From Verrucomicrobiia bacterium (GTDB taxonomy: Bacteria; Verrucomicrobiota; Verrucomicrobiia; Verrucomicrobiales; DEV007): DNA of 64,000 nt. The position numbers and the translations under genes were made by a program. The notes below the pieces were generated by a model that made no database searches, was not told where the DNA came from, and saw only the letters and a program-made list of their open reading frames with translations. Shown here one piece after another: positions 36,947 through 45,835 of this stretch. The DNA lies in contig JAUIAH010000005.1 in NCBI GenBank assembly GCA_030425385.1, positions 62,001 through 126,000 of the forward strand, read 5' to 3'. Position 1 is the first letter of the stretch. The number at the start of each line of letters is the position of its first letter.

Positions 36947-38197
36947 ATGGAACGCCTCTTTGCTACCTACCAGATCGAAACCCCGCTGGAAGTCGCCGAA
37001 GCGGCAGCCATGTTGGCGGGAGAACAGTCTTGCGGCACCTTCATCAAGATTCCGGGTGAGACGGATGCGTTGAAAGAACGCTTCGCCGCCCGAGTGGAGT
37101 CGATCACGGAGCAGGAATCCGTCACAGAACCGAGTCTTCCCGGTGGCAAGCCGTCGCCGGACGGACGCTTTCGAAGGGCGGAGATTGTCGTGTCCTGGCC
37201 GTTGGAGAATTTCGGCGCCAACTTGCCGACGCTCGTGTCCACGGTGCAGGGCAATCTCTACGAGCTGCGTCAATTCACGGGCTTGAAGCTGGTTGATCTG
37301 AAGATTCCCCCGTGCTTTGCCGAGCCCTTTCCTGGCCCACGGTTTGGAGTGCCAGGATGCCGGGAGTTGACCGGCGTTGAGGGTCGGCCGTTGATTGGGA
37401 CGATCATCAAACCCAGTGTCGGGCTCACTCCCGACGAGACCGCAACGTTGGTAGAGACTCTGGTGCAGGCAGGGATCGACTTCATCAAAGATGATGAACT
37501 GATGGCCAATCCTCCTCATTCGCCCTTCGCGGCTCGGGTAGAGGCGGTGATGCGAGTGATCAACACCCACGCGGATCGTACAGGGAAGAAGGTCATGTTC
37601 GCATTCAATATCACGGATGAATTGGAGGCCATGCAGCGGCACTATGATAGGGTCGTGGCCGCCGGAGGGACTTGTGTGATGGTTAGTCTCAACAGCGTCG
37701 GCTTGGTGGCTGGGAAAGTGATCGCAGATCGTGGGCAACTTCCCATTCATGGACATCGCAATGGATGGGGCATGCTGAATCGCGAGCCTGCCATAGGCAT
37801 CGAGTTTCCTGCCTACAACAAGCTGTGGCGACTCGCAGGTGTGGATCAGATGCATGTCAATGGCATCGATAACAAATTCTGGGAAAGTGATGATGCGGTC
37901 GTCCGATCAATCGACGATTGTCAGGAACCATTTCTCAACGGGGCATGCCCGTTGCCGGTGGTTTCATCTGGACAATGGGGAGGGCAAGCTCCCGAAACGT
38001 GGCGGCGCACGCAGACGGTTGATTTGCTTTACCAAGCCGGGGGAGGAATCGCCGCGCATCCCGATGGGCCAGCGGCGGGCGTCAAGGCCTTGCAACGCTG
38101 GTGGGAGGTCGCAGTTGATGGATGGAGTATGGAAGAAGCCGTGTCCCGCGATGCTTTGTTAGAACGATCTTGGGAGACCTTTGGTAAGAAGGGATGA
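36947..38197 (+). CDS. RuBisCO-like protein (OiaX-type candidate)
   Basis: The protein has 416 residues and belongs to the RuBisCO large-subunit superfamily. It keeps GTIIKPSVGL (Lys155), the metal/carbamate motif K181-D-D-E184 (GIDFIKDDELMANPP) and HGHRNGWG, but lacks several residues of true CO2-fixing enzymes. The N-terminal domain is short. It overlaps the DUF1537 kinase gene by 4 bp. In D-apiose/apionate catabolism, RuBisCO-like OiaX acts after the DUF1537 kinase OiaK, so a transcarboxylase/hydrolase or decarboxylase of a phosphorylated 3-oxo sugar acid is the best guess. The exact substrate is not shown by sequence. Confidence 0.85.
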   Translation: MERLFATYQIETPLEVAEAAAMLAGEQSCGTFIKIPGETDALKERFAARVESITEQESVTEPSLPGGKPSPDGRFRRAEIVVSWPLENFGANLPTLVSTVQGNLYELRQFTGLKLVDLKIPPCFAEPFPGPRFGVPGCRELTGVEGRPLIGTIIKPSVGLTPDETATLVETLVQAGIDFIKDDELMANPPHSPFAARVEAVMRVINTHADRTGKKVMFAFNITDELEAMQRHYDRVVAAGGTCVMVSLNSVGLVAGKVIADRGQLPIHGHRNGWGMLNREPAIGIEFPAYNKLWRLAGVDQMHVNGIDNKFWESDDAVVRSIDDCQEPFLNGACPLPVVSSGQWGGQAPETWRRTQTVDLLYQAGGGIAAHPDGPAAGVKALQRWWEVAVDGWSMEEAVSRDALLERSWETFGKKG

Positions 38198-39558
38198 TCC
38201 TTCCGAATCTCAAGCTCGCCTTCTACGGAGACGATTTCACGGGGTCGACGGATGCGTTAGAATCGCTTTCACGCGCAGGTGCCCGGACGGTCTTGTTTCT
38301 CGATCCGCCAACTCCATCCCAACTGGCGGCATTCCCCAAAGTCGACGCGATTGGGATTGCTGGCATGACTCGGGCCTTGCCGCCAGAAGCGATGGCGGCA
38401 GCCTTGCATCCCGCATTGGTGGCTTTGAAAGATTTCCGCCCACCAATCGTCCATTACAAGGTGTGCTCGACCTTCGATTCCTCTCCTGAGATGGGCAGCA
38501 TTGGACGAGCGATTGAGGTGGGGATGGAGGTCTTCGAGACCCCATTCGTCCCGGTGGTTGTCGGGGCACCTTCGTTAGGGCGTCACTGCGTATTTGGCAA
38601 TCTGTTTGCCCGCTATGGCATCGGAAGCCAAGGGGCGATTCATCGGCTGGATCGACATCCCGCAATGGCACGCCATCCGGTGACGCCTGCGGATGAAGCC
38701 GATCTTCTCCGCCATCTGGCAAAGCAAACAGATCTCTCCATGGCTTTGTTAGACATTTTAACCTTGAGGGAAGGCGAGGACGTCGCCAGGGCCAGCTTAT
38801 CCGCCATTCTGGACAGCCAGCCTGACATTGTGTTGATAGATCTTCTTGACGAGGAGCAATTGGAAACCATCGGCACCTTACTCGATCGGCACGCGAGTCC
38901 TCACAAAACGCTCTTTGCCGTGGGTTCCTCTGGAGTGGGTGCTGCTCTGGGCGCCCACTGGGGGGCGACTGGCCAATGGATCGCGCGCAAGGAGTGGCCC
39001 GCAATGTCTGAGGCGAGTCCGCTACTCATCTTGTCCGGAAGCGCCTCGCCCGTCACTGCGGAGCAGATTCGGACCGCGGTGCATGCTGGATTCAAAGAGA
39101 TCGCCCTGGATACCACCGCGCTCCTTCAGGGATTCACGCCCGATCCAGGCCCGATCAACGACATATTAGCAAGCGGACACTCTGTCATCGTCCACACGTG
39201 TTGCGGGCCAGACGATCCGCGTCTTCAAGCTGATACCGCCACTGTCGATACCGCTCAAGTGTTAGGCGAGACGCTTGGGCGTCTTGCCCGTGAGGCAGCG
39301 GCGGCTGGATGCACCAAACGGATTGGCTTTGCGGGGGGTGACAGTTCCAGTCATGCCGCCCGGGCCCTTGGACTAGTCGCCGTGGCCATGATCACGCCAC
39401 ACGTGCCTGGCGCGCCCCTTTGCCGGGCCTACTCGGCGGATGCGGCGGTAGATGGGTTGGAGGTGAATTTCAAAGGAGGCCAAGTCGGAGACGCTGATTA
39501 CATGGTGAGTCTTGCCAAGGGACCTTCGACACCGTTCAATCCCTCCACGTCTTCATGA
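38194..39558 (+). CDS. four-carbon/sugar-acid kinase, DUF1537 family (OiaK/OtnK-like)
   Basis: The protein has 454 residues. The N-terminal DUF1537 domain has FYGDDFTGSTDALESL near residues 9-24 and HYKVCSTFDSSPEMGSIG. The C-terminal nucleotide-binding half has LILSGSASPVTAEQI, RIGFAGGDSSSHAARAL and LEVNFKGGQVGD, the usual ATP-site signature. Family members phosphorylate erythronate, threonate, 3-oxo-isoapionate and related acids. Tight coupling (4-bp overlaps) to the RuBisCO-like gene and a racemase-like gene points to a sugar-acid pathway, with 3-oxo-isoapionate as a leading but unproven substrate. Confidence 0.9.
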   Translation: MILPNLKLAFYGDDFTGSTDALESLSRAGARTVLFLDPPTPSQLAAFPKVDAIGIAGMTRALPPEAMAAALHPALVALKDFRPPIVHYKVCSTFDSSPEMGSIGRAIEVGMEVFETPFVPVVVGAPSLGRHCVFGNLFARYGIGSQGAIHRLDRHPAMARHPVTPADEADLLRHLAKQTDLSMALLDILTLREGEDVARASLSAILDSQPDIVLIDLLDEEQLETIGTLLDRHASPHKTLFAVGSSGVGAALGAHWGATGQWIARKEWPAMSEASPLLILSGSASPVTAEQIRTAVHAGFKEIALDTTALLQGFTPDPGPINDILASGHSVIVHTCCGPDDPRLQADTATVDTAQVLGETLGRLAREAAAAGCTKRIGFAGGDSSSHAARALGLVAVAMITPHVPGAPLCRAYSADAAVDGLEVNFKGGQVGDADYMVSLAKGPSTPFNPSTSS

Positions 39559-40220
39559 ATGCACCCACTCTCGGTTTCGTCCACACCTCGGCCACGCTAG
39601 TCCCCGTCTTTCAAGAGCTGGTCCGGGTCCATCTCCCTGACATCACCACTTTCAACATCGTTGACGACAGCTTGATCCAGGACGTCATCCGGCGGGGCAC
39701 GCTCACGCCTGAAACTGGGCGTCGCGTGGTCGAACATGTGGGCTCCGCAGCACGCGCGGGCGCGGATCACATTCTCGTCACTTGTTCCTCCATCGGGCGC
39801 GCGGTGGAAACGGCCGCTAACATCACACCAGTACCGGTGCTCCGCGTGGATCAACCCATGGCCGATGAAGCCGTCAGAACCGGCGCACGGATTGGGGTTG
39901 TCGCCACCCTACCGACGACGCTCGAGCCCACCGCCGATCTCGTGCGCCGCCGTGCCGTCGTGGCCCAGCGCGACATCACCCTGACCGATCGCCTTTGTGA
40001 GGGAGCCTTCGAAGCACTCATGAGCGGGGACGGCGCTACCCACGATGCGATGGTCGCCGAGGCCTTGCGGGAATTGAGTGAAACAGTCGACGTCATTCTG
40101 TTAGCCCAGGCATCAATGGCGCGCGTCGTGGAGGGTCTCCCCACTGAGGAGAAGAAAGTACCGATCCTCGCCAGCCCACCGCTCGCCATGGCTTACCTCG
40201 CTCACATGCTCGGTCAATGA
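39555..40220 (+). CDS. Asp/Glu/hydantoin racemase superfamily protein
   Basis: The protein has 221 residues. It has the two-domain racemase pattern with TLGFVHTSATLVPVFQ at the start and a catalytic Cys in ILVTCSSIGRAVE. A second conserved Cys is not obvious (ILLAQASMARV stands where it is expected), so the activity may be that of a decarboxylase, isomerase or one-base racemase. It overlaps both neighbours by 4 bp and should act on an intermediate of the same sugar-acid pathway. Confidence 0.8.
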   Translation: MNAPTLGFVHTSATLVPVFQELVRVHLPDITTFNIVDDSLIQDVIRRGTLTPETGRRVVEHVGSAARAGADHILVTCSSIGRAVETAANITPVPVLRVDQPMADEAVRTGARIGVVATLPTTLEPTADLVRRRAVVAQRDITLTDRLCEGAFEALMSGDGATHDAMVAEALRELSETVDVILLAQASMARVVEGLPTEEKKVPILASPPLAMAYLAHMLGQ

Positions 40221-41500
40221 TAGTGCGGCTCCGGCAGGGCTTACTTCTCGTTTCCCTCATCGCCTTGGTGCTCCTAGGAGTCGGGTTGGCAATGGGAAAT
40301 GCCGTTCTTTGGAAATCGGCAGCCGTGATGGCAGCTATCGGCCTGGCCGTTGGAATCGGTGCGTTTGAGATTTCCAAAGGGTTTCAATACACCCTTTGGA
40401 TTGTGACTGCGTTCCTCACGGGCATGCTCTTTCCTCAACACTTTCAGCAATTCAAGGACTTCAAATGGGCTGGATTGCTGATTGTCCAGGCGGTCATGTT
40501 TGGGATGGGCACGCAAATGAAGCTAGCGGACTTCACCGGGGTCCTCAGGATGCCCAAGAGCGTGGTCATCGGCTTGGTCTGTCAGTTTACCATCATGCCA
40601 TTGATAGGCTTTGGCTTGGCGAAAGCGCTTGGGTTTCCTCCAGAGATTGCCGCGGGCATGGTGCTCATTGGTTCCTGCTCAAGTGGGCTCGCCTCAAACG
40701 TCATGGTGTATCTGGCAAAGGCCAACCTCGCCTTATCGATCACCCTAACATCTGTCGCCACTCTGCTCGCACCATTGATGACCCCTCTGTGGATGAAATG
40801 GCTGGCCGGAGAGATGGTCGACGTGAAGTTCCTCTCCATGATGACGACCGTGGTGAAGATTGTCATCGTCCCGGTGGGAGCTGCGCTTCTCCACGACTAC
40901 CTGCGCCAAGGTTCGACCCGAGGAAAGCAGGTCGTCTACGGGATCGCTGCGGTGGCAGCAGCATGGGTCCTCTTCCTAATCTTGGGTGGATGGCAACTTC
41001 TTACGGACCGCGTTGATGGGAACACACGCTTACTCGGTTTCGTGCTGCCGGGATACCTCGTGAGCACCTTTCTCGTGGGCACGCTCTATCACATGGTCGC
41101 CAATGCCTTTCCTCGTATCGAAGCGGCGATGCCCTATGCCTCGATGGCGGGCATCGTCTATTTCACCACGGTGGCCACGGCTGCTGGCCAGGCATCTCTT
41201 CTCCAAGTTGGAATGCTCCTCTTTCTCGCCGCGATTCTCCACAACGCCGCGGGCTATGTCTTGGGCTATTCATTGAGTCGCCTCATGCAACTCGATCGGA
41301 ACGACGCCCGCACCATCGCCTTCGAAGTTGGATTGCAGAATGGTGGCATGGCCTCTGGCATCGCTCTTTCCATGGGCAAGCTCGGAACAGTAGGCCTTGC
41401 CTCTGCCATCTTCAGTCCATGGATGAATGTGTCAGGATCCATCCTAGCCAACCTGTGGAAGCGGCGACCGGTTCCCACGGCATCCGCTGTCGACAAATAG
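40217..41500 (+). CDS. bile-acid:sodium symporter family transporter
   Basis: The protein has 427 residues with ten or more membrane helices. SBF-family motifs are seen in GMVLIGSCSSGLASNVMVYLAKANLALSITLTSV (given here as the region around residues 148-185) and EVGLQNGGMASGIAL. The N-terminus adds two helices compared with minimal SBF proteins. Family members import organic anions with sodium. As the last gene of the RuBisCO-like operon it probably imports the sugar acid or a related carboxylate. Confidence 0.88.
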   Translation: MIVRLRQGLLLVSLIALVLLGVGLAMGNAVLWKSAAVMAAIGLAVGIGAFEISKGFQYTLWIVTAFLTGMLFPQHFQQFKDFKWAGLLIVQAVMFGMGTQMKLADFTGVLRMPKSVVIGLVCQFTIMPLIGFGLAKALGFPPEIAAGMVLIGSCSSGLASNVMVYLAKANLALSITLTSVATLLAPLMTPLWMKWLAGEMVDVKFLSMMTTVVKIVIVPVGAALLHDYLRQGSTRGKQVVYGIAAVAAAWVLFLILGGWQLLTDRVDGNTRLLGFVLPGYLVSTFLVGTLYHMVANAFPRIEAAMPYASMAGIVYFTTVATAAGQASLLQVGMLLFLAAILHNAAGYVLGYSLSRLMQLDRNDARTIAFEVGLQNGGMASGIALSMGKLGTVGLASAIFSPWMNVSGSILANLWKRRPVPTASAVDK

Positions 41501-41529
41501 GTAGGTAGGCAAGCCAAGGATTCATCGCG

Positions 41530-41886
41530 TCACGCCCCCATCCAACACGTACCAGCATCTGGCCGTGTCCAGTCGGGTTCACGAAGGACGTAGGCAAGGA
41601 CCGTCGTGCCTTTGTGAGGAGGCAACAGGTCGATGGGCACCTTTTCGTATTCGTCACTCTCATAGCGGTCGAGATCCACCAGACAGCTCTCGCTCACTTC
41701 CCAAATCTCGCCCTCAATGGAAAGCCCCTGATCCTCACAGATCGCTAATCCTGGATACCATCCTAGATCCAGCAACCGGTAACTGGGAACCGTTGTAGCC
41801 TCACCGAGAAAGCGCTGCTCACTGAGCATGGGATGGGCGCGGTGCCCGCGCTTCAGGGTCCCATAGATGAACAAACGGACGCCCAT
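41530..41886 (-). CDS. gamma-glutamylcyclotransferase-like protein
   Basis: The protein has 118 residues with the family start FIYGTLKRGHRAHPML and LGWYPGLAICEDQGLSIEGE. A Glu is followed by LDRYES in LVDLDRYESDEYEKVPI. These small proteins cleave gamma-glutamyl amines or are AIG2-like of unknown substrate. The ATG is 6 bp after the panB stop, so both are probably in one transcript. Confidence 0.85.
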   Translation of the reverse strand: MGVRLFIYGTLKRGHRAHPMLSEQRFLGEATTVPSYRLLDLGWYPGLAICEDQGLSIEGEIWEVSESCLVDLDRYESDEYEKVPIDLLPPHKGTTVLAYVLREPDWTRPDAGTCWMGA

Positions 41887-41892
41887 GCTCTG

Positions 41893-42666
41893 TCAGGAGG
41901 CGCTATCCACCGCCCGCACTTCATCAATGTAGGCCCGCACCGCGTTTGAAATCGACTCTGCGACGTGGGTCTTGGGTTTGGCGAAGGGCGGGCAGAACCA
42001 GGGAAACATCCCAATCAAATCATGCGTGACCAGAATCTGACCATCACAGCCAGACCCCGCCCCGATCCCGATGGTCGGGATAGACACGGCTTCCGTGATA
42101 GTGCGGGCGACCCGTTTGAACATGCTTTCGAGGACAATGGCACGCACCCCCAACTTTTCTAACAGTTGCGCTTCGTCTAACAGGCGGGCTGCCTCTTCGT
42201 CCGTCTTGCCTTTCTTCTTGTAGCGGCCTTCTTCTTGGATGTGCTGAGGCAACATCCCCAAATGTCCCACCACGGGGATCCCGTCCGCGATCAAAGCGCG
42301 AATCTGCTCCTGGATGGCTCGCCCTCCTTCAAGTTTCACCGCATCCGCCCCATCGTCCATCAATTGCCGGGCGGAGGCGAGCGCTTGCTCCGGCGTTTCG
42401 TAGGTTTTGTAGGGAAGATCTCCCAGGAGAATCGCACGCTTCACCCCACGGCGCACGGCTCGCGTGTGATGTCGCATTTCCGCTAGGCTAACATGCGTGG
42501 TGTCTTCATAGCCCAAGACGACCATGCCGAGCGAATCTCCCACCAGGATGAGATCAATCCCAGCCTCGTCCAAGAGCCGACCCGTGGGATAATCATAGGC
42601 CGTCAGCGTCGCCAGTGGCAGGCCACCGTCACGCACCTTGCGCAGGCGATCGAGTAGAGGATTCAT
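41893..42666 (-). CDS. panB: 3-methyl-2-oxobutanoate hydroxymethyltransferase
   Basis: The start at 42666 (MNPLLDRLRKVRDGG) is chosen over the longer frame because it matches the usual length (257 residues) of PanB. Conserved segments: LTAYDYPTGRLLDEAGID, LVGDSLGMVVLGYEDT (metal Asp), AILLGDLPYKTYETP, DGADAVKLEGG, VVGHLGMLPQHIQEEG and TIGIGAGSGCDGQILVTHDLIG. It makes ketopantoate in the pantothenate/CoA pathway. It follows hflX by about 40 bp in the same direction. Confidence 0.97.
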   Translation of the reverse strand: MNPLLDRLRKVRDGGLPLATLTAYDYPTGRLLDEAGIDLILVGDSLGMVVLGYEDTTHVSLAEMRHHTRAVRRGVKRAILLGDLPYKTYETPEQALASARQLMDDGADAVKLEGGRAIQEQIRALIADGIPVVGHLGMLPQHIQEEGRYKKKGKTDEEAARLLDEAQLLEKLGVRAIVLESMFKRVARTITEAVSIPTIGIGAGSGCDGQILVTHDLIGMFPWFCPPFAKPKTHVAESISNAVRAYIDEVRAVDSAS

Positions 42667-42707
42667 GCCGGGACTAGAAGCATGCCTTGGCAGACGGCGC
42701 AACGAAG

Positions 42708-44024
42708 TTAGGAAACGGGCTCAGACATCGCCGCGCCATCAGCAGAGGGCGCCCTCTCGATGAACGGGGCCACGACCTCTTCGAGCGCTTTGGGTAACAC
42801 GGCTTGCACAAGGATGTCGTTCCCCTCATAATCACAAGAAATCACTTTGCCATCCCGATGCAAACGCGAGACCACCTCCGCACGACTCTGCGGGATCCGC
42901 AAGTGGATCCGCGCCACGCGATTGGCTAACATGGCACTCATCCGATGTTGCAACTCGTCGAGTCCCTGCCCCGAGTGTACGGAAACGAAGCAGGCCTCTG
43001 GGAAATGCCGCTCTAACTCTTTGCGCTGCGCGGGATCCTCAATGAGATCGATCTTGTTGAGCACGAGAAGCCGTCGCTTCTCTTCGGCGCCTAGTTCTGT
43101 GAGGACTTCATGAGTGGTCTGATAGGTGGCATAGACCTCCGGATCGCTTGCATCTAACAGATGAATCAAGAAATCCGCCAGGAGCGCTTCTTCCAAGGTC
43201 GCCTTGAACGCCTCCACCAGGCGGTGAGGAAGGCGCCGAATGAAACCCACCGTATCCGTGAGCAAGAGCGGCTGACCATCGGGCAACTCGATCCGGCGAG
43301 TCGTGGTATCGAGCGTGGCGAAGAGCTTGTCTTCGGCTAACACTTGCGCTCCTGTGAGGGCATTCAAGAGAGATGACTTGCCTGCATTCGTATAGCCCAC
43401 GATCGAGGCATGGGGCACCGGCATGCGCTCACGTTCTTTCCGCTGGGTGGTCCGCTGCTTGCGCACATCCTCCAATTGCGCCTTCACGCGATCAATGCGT
43501 TTCCGAGCAAGACGACGATCCGTCTCTAACTGTTTCTCCCCTTCTCCACGAGCCCCCACGCCACCGCCTTGCCGATCCAGGTGCGTCCACATCCGAGCGA
43601 GACGTGGCAACGAGTATTCCATCCGCGCAAGCTGGACTTGCAAACGCGCTTCCTTGGTCTGCGCCCGCTCATTGAAGATGTCGAGGATCACCTCTTGGCG
43701 ATCGATGACACAGAGATTGGTCTCCGCCTCCCACGCCCGTTGTTGCGCGGGTGTCAGCTCGTTATCGAAGACGATGCAATCGCACTCCATGTCTTTCGCG
43801 AAATCCATGATCTCAGAAGCTTTGCCGGTCCCCATCAGATAGCGCGCGTGATGCTTGGGTGCCTTGACGAGGAGCTGATCCACCACGCCAATGCCCAACG
43901 TCTTCACAAGTTCACGCAATTCATCTAACAGACTTTCCGATTCCTCGGCCTCACTCTTGTCAAAGTAGACGCTGACGAGCAGGGCGCGCTCGACCATGTT
44001 AGGTTTCTCTCGGATCTCAAACAT
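42708..44024 (-). CDS. hflX: ribosome-associated GTPase HflX
   Basis: The protein has 438 residues; ATG codons at 44024 and 43997 are both possible. The HflX N-domain has LMGTGKASEI, CIVFDNELTPAQQRAWE and VIDRQEVILDIF. A Gly-rich linker (LDRQGGGVGARGEGEKQLETD) leads to the G domain with GYTNAGKSS (G1), FATLDTTTR (G2), LTDTVGF (G3) and LNKIDLI (G4). HflX binds the 50S subunit and rescues or splits stalled ribosomes under stress. Confidence 0.97.
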   Translation of the reverse strand: MFEIREKPNMVERALLVSVYFDKSEAEESESLLDELRELVKTLGIGVVDQLLVKAPKHHARYLMGTGKASEIMDFAKDMECDCIVFDNELTPAQQRAWEAETNLCVIDRQEVILDIFNERAQTKEARLQVQLARMEYSLPRLARMWTHLDRQGGGVGARGEGEKQLETDRRLARKRIDRVKAQLEDVRKQRTTQRKERERMPVPHASIVGYTNAGKSSLLNALTGAQVLAEDKLFATLDTTTRRIELPDGQPLLLTDTVGFIRRLPHRLVEAFKATLEEALLADFLIHLLDASDPEVYATYQTTHEVLTELGAEEKRRLLVLNKIDLIEDPAQRKELERHFPEACFVSVHSGQGLDELQHRMSAMLANRVARIHLRIPQSRAEVVSRLHRDGKVISCDYEGNDILVQAVLPKALEEVVAPFIERAPSADGAAMSEPVS

Positions 44025-44046
44025 CGGAGAACAGCGTAGTCGAGAT

Positions 44047-44592
44047 TCAGGATTTCACCACCCGATCCAACGCATCGAGGAGCACGAGCAATTTCACAAA
44101 GGCCTTCTCAGCTTCTTCCCGAGACAGATCCTCTTCCTCGTGGGCGACGAGCAGTGCCTCGGCCGCATGTCCCAAGAGGGAAAGCTGAGGAAGATCGAAC
44201 CGCTCCACCAGCATCTCGAGCGCGTTGGCGAGGGGTTCGGCCTGGGCCTGCTTGCCTTTGAGAAACGCACCCACCGAGGCCTCTCGTTTCGCGGAATGCC
44301 GCTGGATCATGACGTCGTCGACCAGCGCCACCTTGTGTGGTCCTCGAGGGTACTCTCGCCAGGCGATCACTTCATGGATCGTGGTGCCCAGGTAGAGAAT
44401 GGTTTCCACCGCCTTCTCGGAAACGGTCTCACCCATTCCCGTGGTCAGCCATTTGAAGAGCGGAACCTGATCCTGACTGAACTGCTTCATGATCGCCAGC
44501 GTCACCTCGGGGGGCTCGCTGGTGACCCGCATCCAGACCACTTTGATCAAATCCTCGTCGAGCTCTCGCATCGCGAAAGAATTCGCCGCCAA
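44047..44592 (-). CDS. conserved-looking cytoplasmic protein, unknown
   Basis: The protein has 181 residues, mostly helical and acidic, without signal or membrane parts. Readable segments are ELDEDLIKVVWMRVTSEPPE, VETILYLGTTIHEVIAWREY and LLVLLDALDRVV. I do not recognise the family. It lies 23 bp upstream of hflX in the same direction and may start that transcript. Confidence 0.65.
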   Translation of the reverse strand: MAANSFAMRELDEDLIKVVWMRVTSEPPEVTLAIMKQFSQDQVPLFKWLTTGMGETVSEKAVETILYLGTTIHEVIAWREYPRGPHKVALVDDVMIQRHSAKREASVGAFLKGKQAQAEPLANALEMLVERFDLPQLSLLGHAAEALLVAHEEEDLSREEAEKAFVKLLVLLDALDRVVKS

Positions 44593-44741
44593 CCGTCATC
44601 TGGCCAGAAACAATTCTCGCGATTGCGAATAAATGCCCGCCTCACGCCCTCTTCGCGAAATGCGTGTGGACCATCCGACTCTCACTACTAGAATCTTTAT
44701 CAAATTCGATTCACAGAATTTCTTTAAATTGTTGTTTCATC

Positions 44742-45662
44742 ATGAAATTCAACACCCTCAAACTTCTTATCGGCACCGCATGCGGATTACTTTCATCAGG
44801 CTACGCGGACGTGATTCAGTGGGCCGGCTCCCAGGGCACACTCGGCAAGGCCTTCGATGACTCCACCGACAGTTTCACGGTGAGCACGAGCACCAATGCG
44901 GTGACCTTTCAACTGGAGCACAATAGCACCTCGAGCGGGATGGATTCCGCCTCCCAGTGGTCGATCAATCGTTGGCCGCCACCCCCGTCATTCACGGAAG
45001 GCGACTTCAACGTTGTCACCAACGCCAACAACGACATCGTCCTCGGGCTTTACGGATTCTATGGGGAGAATGGCTTCACCGCGAGCACGCCTCCCAATGA
45101 AATCACCATTCCCGTGGAAGGCGATACGGTGAGCTACACCCTGAGTATCGGTTTCGAGGCGCCCGTCTCCACCTTGAGCTTCGACATGAACGGCATCAAT
45201 GCCCTCACGAAAACCACGGGGTTCAACAGCCAAGACTTCATGCTCGTTGAAGCATTTCTCGGCACCAGCGCGGCAGGTTCACCGCAGTATTCCAACGAAG
45301 GTCCCGGCTTTGTCCGCCAGGGAGATGAATTGATCGGTGATTGGTTCAACCGCATCGGCCTCGACAACCCCGAGCCCTACGACCTCGCAGATCAACACGT
45401 CACCGACGAAGGCTCGGTCACGCTGACATTCACTGATCCCGTCGACCGTGTGGACCTCACCATGACGAATGTGGCCAAGAACGAGGTCGGGCCCTTCTCG
45501 CCTGGCTTTGACGAACCGGCGACGCCCGATACGGAAGAGCGCCTGCAGACCTGGGCCTACTCCGTTGGCGACCTCACCTTCACGACGATCCCAGAGCCGT
45601 CGACAACCCTCCTCGCTGGACTGAGCCTCTTCTTGTTAGGTTTCCGCCGTCGGCGTCGCTAA
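44742..45662 (+). CDS. PEP-CTERM exported protein
   Basis: The start at 44742 gives a signal peptide (KLLIGTACGLLSSGYA); the frame is open to 44664. The protein has 306 residues. The C-terminus has the PEP-CTERM sorting signal: TIPEPSTTLLAGLSLFLLGF then RRRRR. A beta-rich body (FQLEHNSTSSGMD ... SLTFTDPVDRVDLTM) has no enzyme motif. PEP-CTERM proteins are processed by exosortase and linked to exopolysaccharide production; no exosortase is in this window. A terminator follows. Confidence 0.88.
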   Translation: MKFNTLKLLIGTACGLLSSGYADVIQWAGSQGTLGKAFDDSTDSFTVSTSTNAVTFQLEHNSTSSGMDSASQWSINRWPPPPSFTEGDFNVVTNANNDIVLGLYGFYGENGFTASTPPNEITIPVEGDTVSYTLSIGFEAPVSTLSFDMNGINALTKTTGFNSQDFMLVEAFLGTSAAGSPQYSNEGPGFVRQGDELIGDWFNRIGLDNPEPYDLADQHVTDEGSVTLTFTDPVDRVDLTMTNVAKNEVGPFSPGFDEPATPDTEERLQTWAYSVGDLTFTTIPEPSTTLLAGLSLFLLGFRRRRR

Positions 45663-45729
45663 CAACCATTCGACTTTTCTTAGCTGTTTCCTCTGGCTGG
45701 TTGTGCACTCCATCACGGAGTGCCACCTT

Positions 45730-45762
45730 GAAAGGCGGTGATCCTCGGGGTCACCGCCTTTC
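45730..45762 (+). terminator. rho-independent terminator
   Basis: A 12-bp stem (gaaaggcggtga / tcaccgcctttc) with a loop of about 9 bases lies about 68 bp after the PEP-CTERM stop. The stem's own TTTC run plus TTAA gives a modest T tract. Confidence 0.75.
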
Positions 45763-45835
45763 TTAATCCACGATCCACGATGAAGGTAGAATCCTACGAC
45801 TTGGGTGCGAAGACCCTTTTCCTTAACGTGCTGCC

